Shown: piece by piece, positions 1-13,415 of the stretch
Position numbering within the stretch: the first letter of the stretch is position 1
Layout of the letters: each line of letters begins with the position of its first letter
DNA from: Limnoperna fortunei
Taxonomy: Eukaryota; Mollusca; Bivalvia; Mytilida; Modiolidae
Direction: 5' to 3'
Assembly (NCBI GenBank): GCA_944474755.1
Contig: OX104122.1
Coordinates: 20,051,714 to 20,115,713, forward strand
Length of the DNA: 64,000 bases
Notes under the pieces: generated by a model
What the model saw: the letters and a program-made list of their open reading frames with translations, nothing else
Database searches by the model: none
What the model was told of the DNA's origin: nothing
Translations under genes and position numbers: made by a program

Positions 1-59
1 CCACACACACTAAAAGAAGGCAGGCTAACATAACATCTTTCACTTAATAATGTTTATGA

Positions 60-180
60 GGTCTTAGACCATTTTTAGCAACTTTTAAGGCATACCATGG
101 CATCCAGGTTTTATGGGACAGAGTACTTTGCAGAAAAAATGTCAATCCTTGTCAATTAGGACTTGAACCAAGTCAGTCAT
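60..180 (-). mobile_element. tRNA-headed SINE, 3' fragment
   Basis: The minus strand carries the SINE body motifs: ATTGACAAGGATTGACA, a CCTGGATGCCATGG-like tail segment and an AAAGTTGCTAAAAATGG-like end. The same body is seen at 21461-21705 and 26366-26612. The tRNA-like head is not clear. The rest of 1-722 shows nothing recognisable apart from short TATA and AT runs. Confidence 0.55.
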
Positions 181-722
181 ATTCACAACTCCCTGAAACC
201 ATCAGCCTCTTCATAATACTTAACAAGCAAATGAAAATGACAAAAATAATTTTATTGAGGCCATTTATATAATAGAACCTAATAAATAATAGTTAATTTA
301 TTGGGTTCTACCCTGCCCAACAAATAATACCTATGGCAATAGTCCACTAAAGACTTTAGTTGTTAAATTTGTGATTATCAAATTTATTGTCTTATATATA
401 TATAGTTAAAAGGAAACTTAATTTATTAGTTTAAGTCCAATTATCTTTCAATTGATAATAACAAAATACTGAGATAAATTCTTTTTCAATTACGTCCAAT
501 AAAGATGGTTGTATATTTAAGACGATGTAGTAATAATGATAATTTATTGCTAACTTTGGCACACTCATTTGATTTAATGAAACATACATCGCTTTTTCAA
601 GGTAACTTTATATGCCATGAACTTATGAACTTAGGACACTACAAAAATGTTTGTGGACTGGGGTTGGGGTTTCGCGTTTTGACAATTTTCCCAACATATT
701 TATTTATAACTTTTTATAAAAA

Positions 723-1258
723 TAGGGCATGGACAGGCGAACACTTATGCCATAGGGAAGGAGGGCATGGACAGACGAACACTTATACCATAGGGAGGGA
801 GGGCATGGACAGACAAACACTTATACCATAGGGAGGGAGGGCATGGACAGACGAACACTTATACCATAAGGAGGGAGGGCAGGGACAGACGAACACTTAT
901 ACCATAGGGAGGGAGGGCATGGACAGACAAACACTTATACCATAGGGAGGGAGGGCATGGACAGACGAACACTTATACCATAGGGAGGGAGGGCATGGAC
1001 AGACGAACACTTATACCATAGGGAGGGAGGGCATGGACAGACGAACACTTATACCATAGGGAGGGAGGGCATGGACAGACGAACACTTATACCATAAGGA
1101 GGGAGGGCAGGGACAGACGAACACTTATACCATAGGGAGGGAGGGCATGGACAGACAAACACTTATACCATAGGGAGGGAGGGCATGGACAGAAAAACAC
1201 TTACACCATAGGGAGGGAGGGCATGGACAGACGAACACTTATACCATAGGGAGGGTAT
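723..1258. repeat. 38-bp minisatellite, about 14 copies
   Basis: The unit is about GGGCATGGACAGACGAACAC followed by TTATACCATAGGGAGGGA (38 bp). Copies start at 725, 763, 801 and 839 and continue to about 1258. Point variants recur in blocks: a GGGCAGGGACAG variant appears at about 877 and again near 1105, suggesting block duplication of about six units. The open frame that starts at 505 merely runs into this array. Confidence 0.97.
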
Positions 1259-2879
1259 CACATAATACACTGTGTGGCAGGGTATAAAATGGAAGATTCA
1301 TGTTTTCAGCCCCTGGATGTAATGAGATAGAAAATTACTATTAAATTGTCTCCCTTTAATAGAAGCCACCTCTTACAATGCCATTCCTACCAGATGTCTC
1401 TACCACTCATATCAGGCCTGATTGTGGATGCATTAAAATAGTAAATAATAGAGGCTATCTTTCTAGTTTGCCAAAATTTTCATTGACAATGGGATGGTCT
1501 TATTATAATTGAGTTTTTTGTCCAGTTTTATCAAATTTTCAGATGTATGGGAAAGCACTGAGAACTGAAATAGAGAATCTATTGTAATTATATTAACTGT
1601 TTATACTGATTGGTGAATCTCAAGATATTCATTTTTCTAAACCTGAAAATACTCTACTTGGAAGTCCTTATCTTTTTTCTTTTCATTAGTTGAAAGGTAT
1701 TTTAGTCCTATTTTAGAAGTTAAAAGTTATGTAATATTATATAATAAAAAGACGTAACCACATTAAATGCCTCATTAACATCTATTTTTAGTTCTAAAGT
1801 TCATGATATGTATACAATTCCATTAGTCTTACCCTACAGACCATTAACACATAGCACGCCAATAAAAACTCGTTGAACATTATAATGCAATTTACATTTC
1901 AAAATCGTCTTAAAATTATGAAAATTCATGCAAATATTATAAAAATTACTTCATTCCTTTGTGCATCTTTTAATGGGTTTTTCTCAGGTATCTTAATATA
2001 GAAGCTTCAACCCTTAACATCAATTTTTAATGGAGTTTCAGAAACAAAGACGCTGGGAAAAAGTATTAAGTTAGCTGATCAATTTTAGAAGATGATATCT
2101 CCCCATAGAAGTCATCCATTATTCAAAGTAAATATCCGTAACCTTGCAAAAGCAAACACTATTACCCGATCTATGATCATCTATGCATTGTTAAGGCAAA
2201 CCACCCATTCCTTTTAAATTTATCAATTTATTGTCCTTTATTATGGACTAAATTGATTTTACGTCTATTAAGATGTTCAAAAATCCAGTTTTTCACTAAG
2301 CCGTTATAAGAGAATTGAACGACAATACCAGATAAGGGTTACCATAATAAAAAAAGTCACTTATCTCCTCATACAGATAATCGTGTACAAATTGATTTAA
2401 TGTTTAGACTCGGTCTTAACACGTTTCTGTCATCTTGTATAGAGCGTATTCATCAAATTGTACCATATTACAATGGAATTGAAGCTAAACATGCACAAAA
2501 TGAATTTATCCCAACTGTAATATTTTTTCAGCTGACAACAAGACAAATTAATTTATAAAATTGAAACTGGAAGAGCAAAAAATGGGATAAGCAGTTGTTC
2601 AAATGATTACAAGAAGTAACTTTTGTGTGGAAAAAACTCTTCTAGACAAACAAATCATAAAACCTGCCGACTATAGGCATATAATGTAGAATTTTCATCA
2701 CTGTCACCTCAAAAATTCAGTGCTCAAATTTCTTTGCAAAACGAAGAACAATATGGGCGTTTCCTTGTGTTATTTTTAGAGTAAATGTTAACATCAGCAA
2801 ATTGCAAATAAACATCATTTGTAACCATCTGACATGATATAAAAAAGCATTACTTATTCAGTTATCACCAGATGGTAGA
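1259..2879. other. AT-rich non-coding DNA, nothing recognised
   Basis: There is no open frame with coding character, no splice-flanked exon and no tandem array. Scattered homopolymer A/T runs only. It lies beyond the 3' end of the recognised gene on the minus strand. A further 3' exon cannot be excluded. Confidence 0.5.
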
Positions 2880-3178
2880 CCCCTGTGTAATTAAATGAGG
2901 AGTTTTCAGGTTACAAAGCAGGAAGTCTCAATTTGGACCAACATAGGTGTTCTGTTTGTAGAGTCCTACACTCCTTGCTTCTTAAAGACCTCTTTGGAGG
3001 CTTATTTCTCCATACGTACACAACTCATACTTTCTATAAAGAGCAGCCAAAGTTTAATGTTCATTTGTGAAACGTATTTCCCCAATCAATTTACTTGTTT
3101 ATTAACTTGTTCCTGTTTTGAATATAGCTGAAATATTGTACATTGGATATTAGGCAACATATTAATCAATCAATCAAT
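2880..3178 (+). mobile_element. (ATCA)n-tailed retroposon
   Basis: The 3' part reads TTGTTCCTGTTTTGAATATA then GCTGAAATATTG, and ends in tandem ATCA repeats (about 3163-3178). The same tail, better conserved, is in both arms of the large inverted repeat (11085-11156 and its mirror near 12180-12245). This tail plan is common to SINEs and to LINE 3' ends. The 5' end is only estimated. The 78-codon open frame inside is not considered a gene. Confidence 0.55.
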
Positions 3179-4154
3179 CTTATTTACTTATCAAGGAAAA
3201 AATTGGCGGATAACCCAAACAAACCATAGTCTACTACCTGTACAACTAATAAGTAAAAATGACTATCACGTATCACGTTGTTATTTTAGGATCAAGGTCT
3301 ACAGGCACCTTCATAACATGCTACACATAAATAAATAATGTGAACATATTACATCTCACATCTGGGGCATAGTAACTGATGTATGACACCTAACGATATG
3401 TTCTTTATATGACATCATCACGTGGCTCCCTCTGGACACATTAATACATCATCTGTCAGATTACAACAGTTATGCATTAAAAATTAACAACTGGAGGACG
3501 CCTAGGTTTTGTTACGAACTATTGAATCCTTTTTTCTCTTTTTTGTAAAATTTACCTTTTTTATTTCAGTCTCTTACATTATTAGCCAGTTTATACAATT
3601 TGTGATCCTTTGATAAATTATGAATTTTTTAATCTTTTTCCCAGCTTCAAGTGAATGTTTAATTAGATAACCCTTTAAGAGCTTATAGAAATTCATTATA
3701 GAACCATGACTCCCTACAGCTGAGCAGCTTCCATGAATATAGGTTGATTTTTTTCCATTATATGACAGCAATTCCCATTATAAGTGAAGGTAATAACAAA
3801 TATCAAACACCATGAAAACTGTCAAAAGTAGAAAAAAAACGTCAAGGAAACAAGCAAACTTGAGAACCAACAATCAAAATACAGCTACAGAAATGGTCCC
3901 GACTTGGTACAGGCATTTCAAGTGAAATGATGGGTTAATCCATGTTTTATGGCATGCCAAACCTCACATTACTGTAGTATGCTATAGAAGGTGTGTTGAA
4001 GAAAATGGTTGGGTATCATACACCACTAGTCAGTAATAAGTGTATCAAATGATCATGGCATGCTAATCACTTGTACTGAATTCAAAAAGTGGGAAAACTA
4101 TCTGCAATCATATTTTTCAAACAAGATAGGACTGTTAATTGATTTTTTGTTTGG
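3179..4154. other. Non-coding DNA, nothing recognised
   Basis: AT-rich sequence with no supported exon, RNA gene or array. The 65-codon frame at 3574-3771 on the minus strand has no splice or motif support. Confidence 0.5.
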
Positions 4155-7100
4155 AGTTAAATGTCAAACAATTTTTCAGCAATACTGTGATGTCCAGTTT
4201 TTATTCGGCAACGAAACCGGATTACATGTACCTGATGAAAACTGCCAATCCTTGTTTGTTAAGTTCAGCACTCCCTTCCTGCACCACAACCTCAGTTGAC
4301 ATGATCAATAGTGTAGATGATTAACTACCCTAACCACTTGGCCACTGACTGCACCACAACCTCAGTTCACATGATCAACAGTAGATGATTAACTACCCTA
4401 ACCACTCGGCCACTGACTGCACCACAACCTCAGTTGACATGATCAATAGTAACGATGATTAACTACCCTAACCACTCGGCCACTGACTGCACCACAACCT
4501 CAGTTGACATGATCAATAGTGTAGATGATTAACTACCCTAACCACTCGGCCACCGACTGTACCACAACCTCAGTTCACATGATCAATAGTAGATGATTAA
4601 CTACCCTAACCACTCGGCAACTGACTGCACCACAACCTCAGTTCACATGATCAATAGTAGATGATTAACTACCCTAACCACTCGGCCACTGACTGCACCA
4701 CAACCTCAGTTGACATGATCAATAGTGTAGATGATTAACTACCCTAACCACTCGGCCACCGACTGCACCACAACCTCAGTTCACATGATCAATAGTAGAT
4801 GATTAACTACCCTAACCACTCGGCAACTGACTGCACCACAACCTCAGTTGACATGATCAACAGTAGATGATTAACTACCCTAACCACTCGGCCACTGACT
4901 GCACCACAACCTCAGTTCACATGATCAATAGTAGATGATTAACTACCCTAACCACTCGGCAACTGACTGCACCACAACCTCAGTTGACATGATCAATAGT
5001 AGATGATTAACTACCCTAACCACTCGGCAACTGACTGCACCACAACCTCAGTTGACATGATCAATAGTAGATGATTAACTACCCTAACCACTCGGCCACT
5101 GACTGCACCACAACCTCAGTTCACATGATCAATAGTAGATGATTAACTACCCTAACCACTCGGCCACTGACTGCACCACAACCTCAGTTGACATGATCAA
5201 CAGTAGATGATTAACTACCCTAACCACTCGGCCACTGACTGCACCACAACCTCAGTTGACCTGATCAATAGTAACGATGATTAACTACCCTAACCACTCG
5301 GCAACTGACTGCACCACAACCTCAGTTCACATGATCAATAGTAACGATAATTAACTACCCTAACCACTCGGCCACTGACTGCACCACAACCTCAGTTCAC
5401 ATGATCAATAGTAGATGATTAACTACCCTAACCACTCGGCAACTGACTGCACCACAACCTCAGTTCACATGATCAACAGTAGATGATTAACTACCCTAAC
5501 CACTCGGCCACTGACTGCACCACAACCTCAGTTGACATGATCAACAGTAGATGATTAACTACCCTAACCACTCGGCCACTGACTGCACCACAACCTCAGT
5601 TCACATGATCAATAGTGTAGATGATTAACTACCCTAACCACTCGGCCACTGACAACACCACAACCTCAGTTGACATGATCAACAGTAGATGATTAACTAC
5701 CCTAACCACTCGGCCACTGACTGCACCACGACCTCAGTTGACATGATCAATAGTAACGATGATTAACTACCCTAACCACTCGGCCACTGACAACACCACA
5801 ACCTCAGTTCACATGATCAATAGTGTAGATGATTAACTACCCTAACCACTCGGCCACTGACTGCACCACAACCTCAGTTCACATGATCAACAGTAGATGA
5901 TTAACTACCCTAACCACTCGGCCACTGACTGCACCACAACCTCAGTTGACATGATCAACAGTAGATGATTAACTACCCTAACCACTCGGCCACTGACTGC
6001 ACCACAACCTCAGTTCACATGATCAATAGTGTAGATGATTAACTACCCTAACCACTTGGCCACTGACAACACCACAACCTCAGTTGACATGATCAACAGT
6101 AGATGATTAACTACCCTAACCACTCGGCCACTGACTGCACCACAACCTCAGTTCACATGATCAACAGTAGATGATTAAATACCCTAACCACTCGGCCACT
6201 GACTGCACCACAACCTCAGTTGACATGATCAACAGTAGATGATTAACTACCCTAACCACTCGGCCACTGACTGCACCACAACCTCAGTTCACATGATCAA
6301 TAGTGTAGATGATTAACTACCCTAACCACTTGGCCACTGACTGCACCACAACCTCAGTTGACATGATCAACAGTAGATGATTAACTACCCTAACCACTTG
6401 GCCACTGACAACACCACAACCTCAGTTGACATGATCAACAGTAGATGATTAACTACCCTAACCACTCGGCCACTGACTGCACCACAACCTCAGTTGACAT
6501 GATCAATAGTATAGATGATTAACTACCCTAACCACTCGGCCACTGACTGCACCACAACCTCAGTTGACATGATCAATAGTAGATGATTAACTACCCTAAC
6601 CACTCGGCCACTGACTGCACCACAACCTCAGTTGACATGATCAATAGTGTAGATGATTAACTACCCTAACCACTCGGCCACTGACTGCACCACAACCTCA
6701 GTTGACATGATCAATAGTGTAGATGATTAACTACCCTAACCACTCGGCCACTGACTGCACCACAACCTCAGTTGACATGATCAATAGTGTAGATGATTAA
6801 CTACCCTAACCACTCGGCCACTGACTGCACCACAACCTCAGTTGACATGATCAATAGTATAGATGATTAACTACCCTAACCACTCGGCCACTGACAACAC
6901 CACAACCTCAGTTGACATGATCAATAGTAGATGATTAACTACCCTAACCACTCGGCCACTGACTGCACCACAACCTCAGTTCACATGATCAATATTATAG
7001 ATGATTAACTACCCTAACCACTTGGCCACTGACTGCACCACAACCTCAGTTGACATGATCAATAGTGTAGATGATTAACTACCCTAACCACTCGGCCACT

Positions 7101-10063
7101 GACATCACCACAACCTCAGGTGACATCATCAACAGTAGATGATTAACTACCCTAACCACTCGGCCACTGACAACACCACAACCTCAGTTGACATGATCAA
7201 TAGTGTAGATGATTAACTACCCTAACCACTTGGCCACTGACTGCACCACAACCTCAGTTGACATGATCAACAGTAGATGATTAACTACCCTAACCACTCG
7301 GCCACTGACAACACCACAACCTCAGTTGACATGATCAATAGTGTAGATGATTAACTACCCTAACCACTCGGCCACTGACAACACCACAACCTCAGTTGAC
7401 ATGATCAACAGTAGATGATTAACTACCCTAACCACTCGGCCACTGACTGCACCACAACCTCAGTTGACATGATCAATAGTGTAGATGATTAACTACCCTA
7501 ACCACTCGGCCACCGACTGCACCACAACCTCAGTTGACATGATCAATAGTGTAGATGATTAACTACCCTAACCACTCGGCAACTGACTGCACCACAACCT
7601 CAGTTGACATGATCAATAGTAACGATGATTAACTACCCTAACCACTCGGCCACTGACTGCACCACAACCTCAGTTGACATGATCAATAGTAACGATGATT
7701 AACTACCCTAACCACTCGGCCACTGACTGCACCACAACCTCAGTTCACATGATCAACAGTAGATGATTAACTACCCTAACCACTCGGCCACCGACTGCAC
7801 CACAACCTCAGTTGACATGATCAATAGTGTAGATGATTAACTACCCTAACCACTCGGCAACTGACTGCACCACAACCTCAGTTGACATGATCAATAGTAA
7901 CGATGATTAACTACCCTAACCACTCGGCCACTGACTGCACCACAACCTCAGTTCACATGATCAACAGTAGATGATTAACTACCCTAACCACTCGGCCACT
8001 GACTGCACCACAACCTCAGTTGACATGATCAACAGTAGATGATTAACTACCCTAACCACTCGGCCACTGACAACACCACAACCTCAGTTGACATGATCAA
8101 TAGTGTAGATGATTAACTACCCTAACCACTCGGCCACTGACTGCACCACGACCTCAGTTGACATGATCAATAGTAACGATGATTAACTACCCTAACCACT
8201 CGGCCACTGACTGCACCACAACCTCAGTTCACATGATCAATAGTGTAGATGATTAACTACCCTAACCACTTGGCCACTGACTGCACCACAACCTCAGTTC
8301 ACATGATCAATAGTAGATGATTAACTACCCTAACCACTCGGCCACCGACTGCACCACAACCTCAGTTGACATGATCAATAGTAACGATGATTAACTACCC
8401 TAACCACTCGGCCACCGACTGCACCACAACCTCAGTTGACATGATCAATAGTAGATGATTAACTACCCTAACCACTCGGCCACTGACTGCACCACAACCT
8501 CAGTTGACATGATCAATAGTGTAGATGATTAACTACCCTAACCACTTGGCCACTGACTGCACCACAACCTCAGTTCACATGATCAACAGTAGATGATTAA
8601 CTACCCTAACCACTCGGCAACTGACTGCACCACAACCTCAGTTGACATGATCAATAGTAGATGATTAACTACCCTAACCACTCGGCAACTGACTGCACCA
8701 CGACCTCAGTTCACATGATCAACAGTAGATGATTAACTACCCTAACCACTCGGCCACTGACTGCACCACAACCTCAGTTCACATGATCAATAGTGTAGAT
8801 GATTAACTACCCTAACCACTCGGCCACCAACTGCACCACAACCTCAGTTGACATGATCAATAGTAACGATGATTAACTACCCTAACCACTCGGCCACCGA
8901 CTGCACCACAACCTCAGTTGACATGATCAATAGTAGATGATTAACTACCCTAACCACTCGGCCACTGACTGCACCACAACCTCAGTTGACATGATCAATA
9001 GTGTAGATGATTAACTACCCTAACCACTCGGCCACTGACTGCACCACAACCTCAGTTCACATGATCAATAGTGTAGATGATTAACTACCCTAACCACTCG
9101 GCCACCGACTGCACCACAACCTCAGTTGACATGATCAATAGTAGATGATTAACTACCCTAACCACTCGGCCACTGACTGCACCACAACCTCAGTTGACAT
9201 GATCAATAGTGTAGATGATTAACTACCCTAACCACTTGGCCACTGACTGCACCACAACCTCAGTTCACATGATCAACAGTAGATGATTAACTACCCTAAC
9301 CACTCGGCAACTGACTGCACCACAACCTCAGTTCACATGATCAACAGTAGATGATTAACTACCCTAACCACTCGGCCACTGACTGCACCACAACCTCAGT
9401 TCACATGATCAACAGTAGATGATTAACTACCCTAACCACTCGGCCACTGACTGCACCACAACCTCAGTTCACATGATCAACAGTAGATGATTAACTACCC
9501 TAACCACTCGGCCACTGACTGCACCACAACCTCAGTTCACATGATCAACAGTAGATGATTAACTACCCTAACCACTCGGCCACTAACTGCACCACAACCT
9601 CAGTTCACATGATCAATAGTGTAGATGATTAACTACCCTAACCACTCGGCCACTGACTGCACCACAACCTCAGTTCACATGATCAACAGTAGATGATTAA
9701 CTACCCTAACCACTCGGCCACTGACTGCACCACAACCTCAGTTCACATGATCAATAGTATAGATGATTAACTACCCTAACCACTCGGCCACTGACTGCAC
9801 CACAACCTCAGTTCACATGATCAATAGTGTAGATGATTAACTACCCTAACCACTCGGCCACTGACTGCACCACAACCTCAGTTCACATGATCAATAGTAA
9901 CGATGATTAACAACCCTTACCACTCAGCCACTGACTGCACCACAACCTCAGTTGACATGATCAATAGTAGATGATTAACTACCCTTACCACTCAGCCACT
10001 GAGGCCCCAGTGATCAATAGTAGATGATTATCTACCCTAAACACTCGGCCACCGAGGCCCATT
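4155..10063 (-). mobile_element. tRNA-headed SINE with a 5.8-kb internally expanded head
   Basis: Read on the minus strand, the element begins at 10063 with GGGCCTCGGTGGCCGAGTG, the tRNA-like 5' end also seen in other SINE copies here. It ends at about 4155-4280 with the SINE body: AACAAACAAGGATTGGCAG, AATAAAAACTGGACATCACA and GCTGAAAAATTG. Everything between is a tandem expansion of the head only. So one SINE insertion appears to have acquired a satellite inside its promoter region. Confidence 0.8.
4268..10050 (-). repeat. 68-70-bp satellite derived from a SINE head, about 83 copies
   Basis: On the minus strand the unit reads about GGCCGAGTGGTTAGGGTAGT, TAATCATCTACTATTGATCA, TGTCAACTGAGGTTGTGGTG, CAGTCAGT (68 bp). 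Variants with 2 extra bases (AGTGTAGATG or AGTAACGATG on the plus strand) are 70 bp. TGGCCGAGTGG fits a polymerase III A box. The B box is degraded: the SINE copy at 26366 has GGGTTCAATTC, whereas the satellite has GGTTGTGGTGCAG. Recurring runs of the same variant order point to unequal crossover or block duplication. Confidence 0.95.
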
Positions 10064-10865
10064 CATTGTAAACCTGTCTAGCTGAAAACCTGTTTAGTAG
10101 GAACAAATATTTCAGTTCTACAAGGGTTCAGATTAGACAGTTTTCCTTAACTTTACAAGAAATATTTGTATGAAGGACATTGCTACACACTACAGCAAAG
10201 GGAGAAACAAACATATGGGCTTATTAAATACCTCCCACCCCCATCTTTTGTGTGTCTTTTTTACCAACCACTGACCAAGTCTTTTCATGCCAATATATTG
10301 GGTCTACTTATTTTTCAGCATTACACCTTTTGCATTATCAGGTTCTATATCCAGGTGTTCAATTGTCCAACTATGAGTTACCTTTGTCTTCCATTTTCAT
10401 ACATTTAAAAACTCATTTTACAACAGATTAATCTTTTTCACCAAAACACCACCAGGTTCAAAAATATACAAGAACAACCATTTTATTGTGATACAGGATA
10501 TTGCAGTATAAGGATAAAATTCTGATAACAAATGTCTAGCCAACTTGCCTTGTACAGAAATAAACTGCAAACAGTTAATTAGTAGATTTCAAAAGAAAAT
10601 TTACATTACAAATGTATTTCATCTTTGCATGACTTTTTTGCCTACTTTGAAATTACTTTAGTTTAGGTACAAAACACTGTTACCTTTAAATTCTAAAATA
10701 TTTTGTGCATATTTAATATTCCTCTTTTAATGGGAAAAAACATCATCTATTTATTGAACAGGATTTTCAGGTAAATGACAGAACAGGGAGTGTTTTGAAG
10801 CATTTTTTTCTTGAGATAAAGTGTATTTTTAGATATCACAATTCCTGTGTTTTGTTGTTCCCCAA
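10064..10865. other. AT-rich non-coding DNA
   Basis: Nothing supported. The 80-codon plus-strand frame at 10166-10408 has no start context, splice partners or recognisable domain. Confidence 0.5.
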
Positions 10866-12160
10866 CTGACCCAGTTTGACAGCAATATCATGGGGTAAGC
10901 AGGGACAATGGTAATCCCTGGTTTCATAGGTCTGCTTTGTAACTGACCCAGTTTGACTGCAATATCATGGGGTAAGCAGGGACAATGGTAATCCCTGGTT
11001 TTATAAACAAATCTCCTTTGCCATTAAAATTATGTTCCCATTGGTCCATTCTTTTTTCACCTTTGATTTTGTGTTTGTAACTTGATCCTGTCCTGAATAT
11101 AGCTGAAGTTTTGCTTGCTAAAGTTTAAGCAAACATTAAATCAATCAATCAATCTTCCGAGCTTGTTGGTCTGTTACAAAGCAGACCTATAAAAATAGGG
11201 ATTACAATTGTCCCTGCTCACCCCATGATATTGCAGTCAAACTGGGTCAGTTACAAAGCAGACCTATAAAACCAGGGATTACTATTGTCCCTGCTCACCC
11301 CATGATATTGCAGTCAAACTGGGTCAGTTACAAAGCAGACCTATAAAACCAGGGATTACCATTGTCTGCTTTATAGGTCTGCTTTGTAACTGACCCAGTT
11401 TGACTGCAATATCATGGGGTAAGCAGGGACAATGCTAATCCCTGGTTTTATAGGTCTGCTTTGTAACTGACCCAGTTTGACTGCAATATCATGGGGTGAG
11501 CAGGGACAATGGTAATCCCTGGTTTTATAGGTCTGCTTTGTAACTGACCCAGTTTGACTGCAATATCATGGGGTGAGCAGGGACAATGGTAATCCCTGGT
11601 TTTATAGGTCTGCTTTGTAACTGACCCAGTTTGACTGCAATATCATGGGGTAAGCAGGACAATGGTAATCCCTGGTTTTATAGGTCTGCTTTGTAACTGA
11701 CCCAGTTTGACTGCAATATCATGGGGTGAGCAGGAACAATGGTAATCCCTGGTTTTATAGGTCTGCTTTGTAACTGACCCAGTTTGACTGCAATATCATG
11801 GGGTGAGCAGGGACAATGGTAATCCCTGGTTTTATAGGTCTGCTTTGTAACTGACCCAGTTTGACTGCAATATCATGGGGTGAGCAGGGACAATAGTAAT
11901 CCCTGGTTTTATAGGTCTGCTTTGTAACTGACCCAGTTTGACTGCAATATCATGGGGTGAGCAGGGACAATGGTAATCCCTGGTTTTATAGGTCTGCTTT
12001 GTAACTGACCCAGTTTGACTGCAATATCATGGGGTGAGCAGGGACAATAGTAATCCCTGGTTTTATAGGTCTGCTTTGTAACTGACCCAGTTTGACTGCA
12101 ATATCATGGGGTGAGCAGGGACAATTGTAATCCCTATTTTTATAGGTCTGCTTTGTAACA
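10866..12160. repeat. 77-bp tandem repeat, in two orientations
   Basis: The unit is about AGGTCTGCTTTGTAACTGAC, CCAGTTTGACTGCAATATCA, TGGGGTGAGCAGGGACAATG, GTAATCCCTGGTTTTAT (77 bp; copies start at 11452 and 11529, for example). About two direct copies lie at 10868-11003, about 2.5 inverted copies at 11181-11366, and about ten direct copies at 11367-12160. The switch point at about 11366 is abrupt (ATTGTC joined to TGCTTTATAGG). Confidence 0.95.
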
Positions 12161-12328
12161 GACCAACAAGCTCGGAAGATTGATTGATTGATTTAATGTT
12201 TGCTTAAACTTTAGCAAGCAAAACTTCAGCTATATTCAGGACAGGATCAAGTTACAAACACAAAATCAAAGGTGAAAAAAGAATGGACCAATGGGAACAT
12301 AATTTTAATGGCAAAGGAGATTTGTTTA
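11004..12328. mobile_element. Large inverted-repeat (foldback) structure, 363-bp arms
   Basis: 11004-11366 read as reverse complement matches 11966-12328. By eye the arms agree at every position compared, including unit-specific variants (ATTACTATTG versus ATTACCATTG). Each arm holds about 177 bp of outer sequence with the (ATCA)n-tailed retroposon end, then inverted 77-bp units. The outer ends read TAAACAAATCTCC and its complement. The loop is about 600 bp of direct 77-bp units. This could be a foldback transposon, a template-switch inverted duplication, or an assembly artefact. Confidence 0.85.
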
Positions 12329-12889
12329 GGGTTTTGGGTAGGGATTGAGAATTCAGCCTGTTGCAGTGGCTGCAATGAGCCAAATACTTTTACTGCAAGG
12401 GTGTAATCATTCTAAGACCATGATGGTCTCTCACTTAACCCAAGTTACCCACAATGCTCCCTGGTCAGGCTTTCTGCATTACAACCTGAAAACCCCAAAC
12501 AAAAGAGCATGCCCTATGTAACACCTGGGGATGTGCTTAAGTTGGCTCAGCAGTATGGATTTCTAAAGTGTTGTCACTGTAGCGTAATCATACAAATATC
12601 ACACTAGGCCATATTATTCTAATATAACTGCCTTTAAGTAACACTTTGTAATCAAAAATGTTTTGAAAGTCTCAGCCCATCATTTTGTCATATAACTGAT
12701 TTGGGGTCACACAATTTTTAACTTTTTTTAACTCGGGGCCTGAGGTCCAACATTTCATCAAGAATGTCTTTGTGCATGTGTGTACCACCTATAAAACTCT
12801 AATTGATCAAAATTACCAACAAGCTGAAGACAGTAAAATATGAATGACGAAAAAAAACAATGTAGAATGAAATATCTTAGAGAAAAAAA
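12329..12889. other. Non-coding DNA of higher complexity, unrecognised
   Basis: The segment has balanced composition (TTGCAGTGGCTGCAATGAGC; CCCACAATGCTCCCTGG) and looks like part of a dispersed repeat, but no end, target duplication or coding frame is visible. Confidence 0.35.
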
Positions 12890-13415
12890 TTGAAAAGGTC
12901 TATCTAGTGATCACTGATACCTTCTGACATTAATTCTGCAGAACTTTTATGAAATATGAAACTTATATACCAAACTTTCATTGAAATTAAATGCAAACTT
13001 ATTGAGTTATTAACCAGAAAGTTGTTTTTCATAAGAATTTCTAATATTTTTGGCAACTGCTGCGACATTGAAATTTGATGGATTTCCCCCCAAATAATCT
13101 TACCAATCTGATATGAAACAATATCTCAAAGTTTCATTCAAATCAGATACAAGCTTTTTGAGTAATTGTCCAGAAATATTTTTTTTGTAAAAATGTCCAA
13201 CATTTTTTGTAGACTGTGACTTTGAAATTTGACAGATTTCACCCAAAATAAATAGGGGTCTTTCCAACCTGATATGTAAGTAACAATATCCAAAAGTTTC
13301 ATTCAAATCGGATGCAAGCGTTTTGAACTATCATCCAGAAACCAAATTTGGACGAATGGACATGAGGATCACTCTATACCTCCGACTCTGTTGAGAGTGG
13401 GAATAAAAATTGGGT
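12890..13415 (+). repeat. Degenerate about 170-bp repeat module, two to three copies
   Basis: Copies share AGTTTCATTCAAATC(A/G)GAT(A/G)CAAGC, a CATTGAAATTTGATGGATTT-like segment and GTCCAGAAA. The last copy ends in CGGACTCTG-like sequence and GTTGAGAGTGGGAATAAAAA, which resembles the end of dispersed repeats I associate with bivalves. The 68-codon minus-strand frame inside is not a gene. Confidence 0.6.

Noticed and set aside
505..831. 108-codon plus-strand frame
   Set aside because: It has no domain or splice context and its last third is the 38-bp minisatellite.
4500..9990. Cluster of tRNA genes suggested by GGCCGAGTGGTTAGG on the minus strand
   Set aside because: The A-box-like part is there, but the B box is degraded, and no acceptor stem or cloverleaf can be drawn within 68-70 bp.
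4268..10050. CRISPR-like regular array
   Set aside because: Units are contiguous tandem copies without unique spacers, derived from a SINE head, in a eukaryotic genome.
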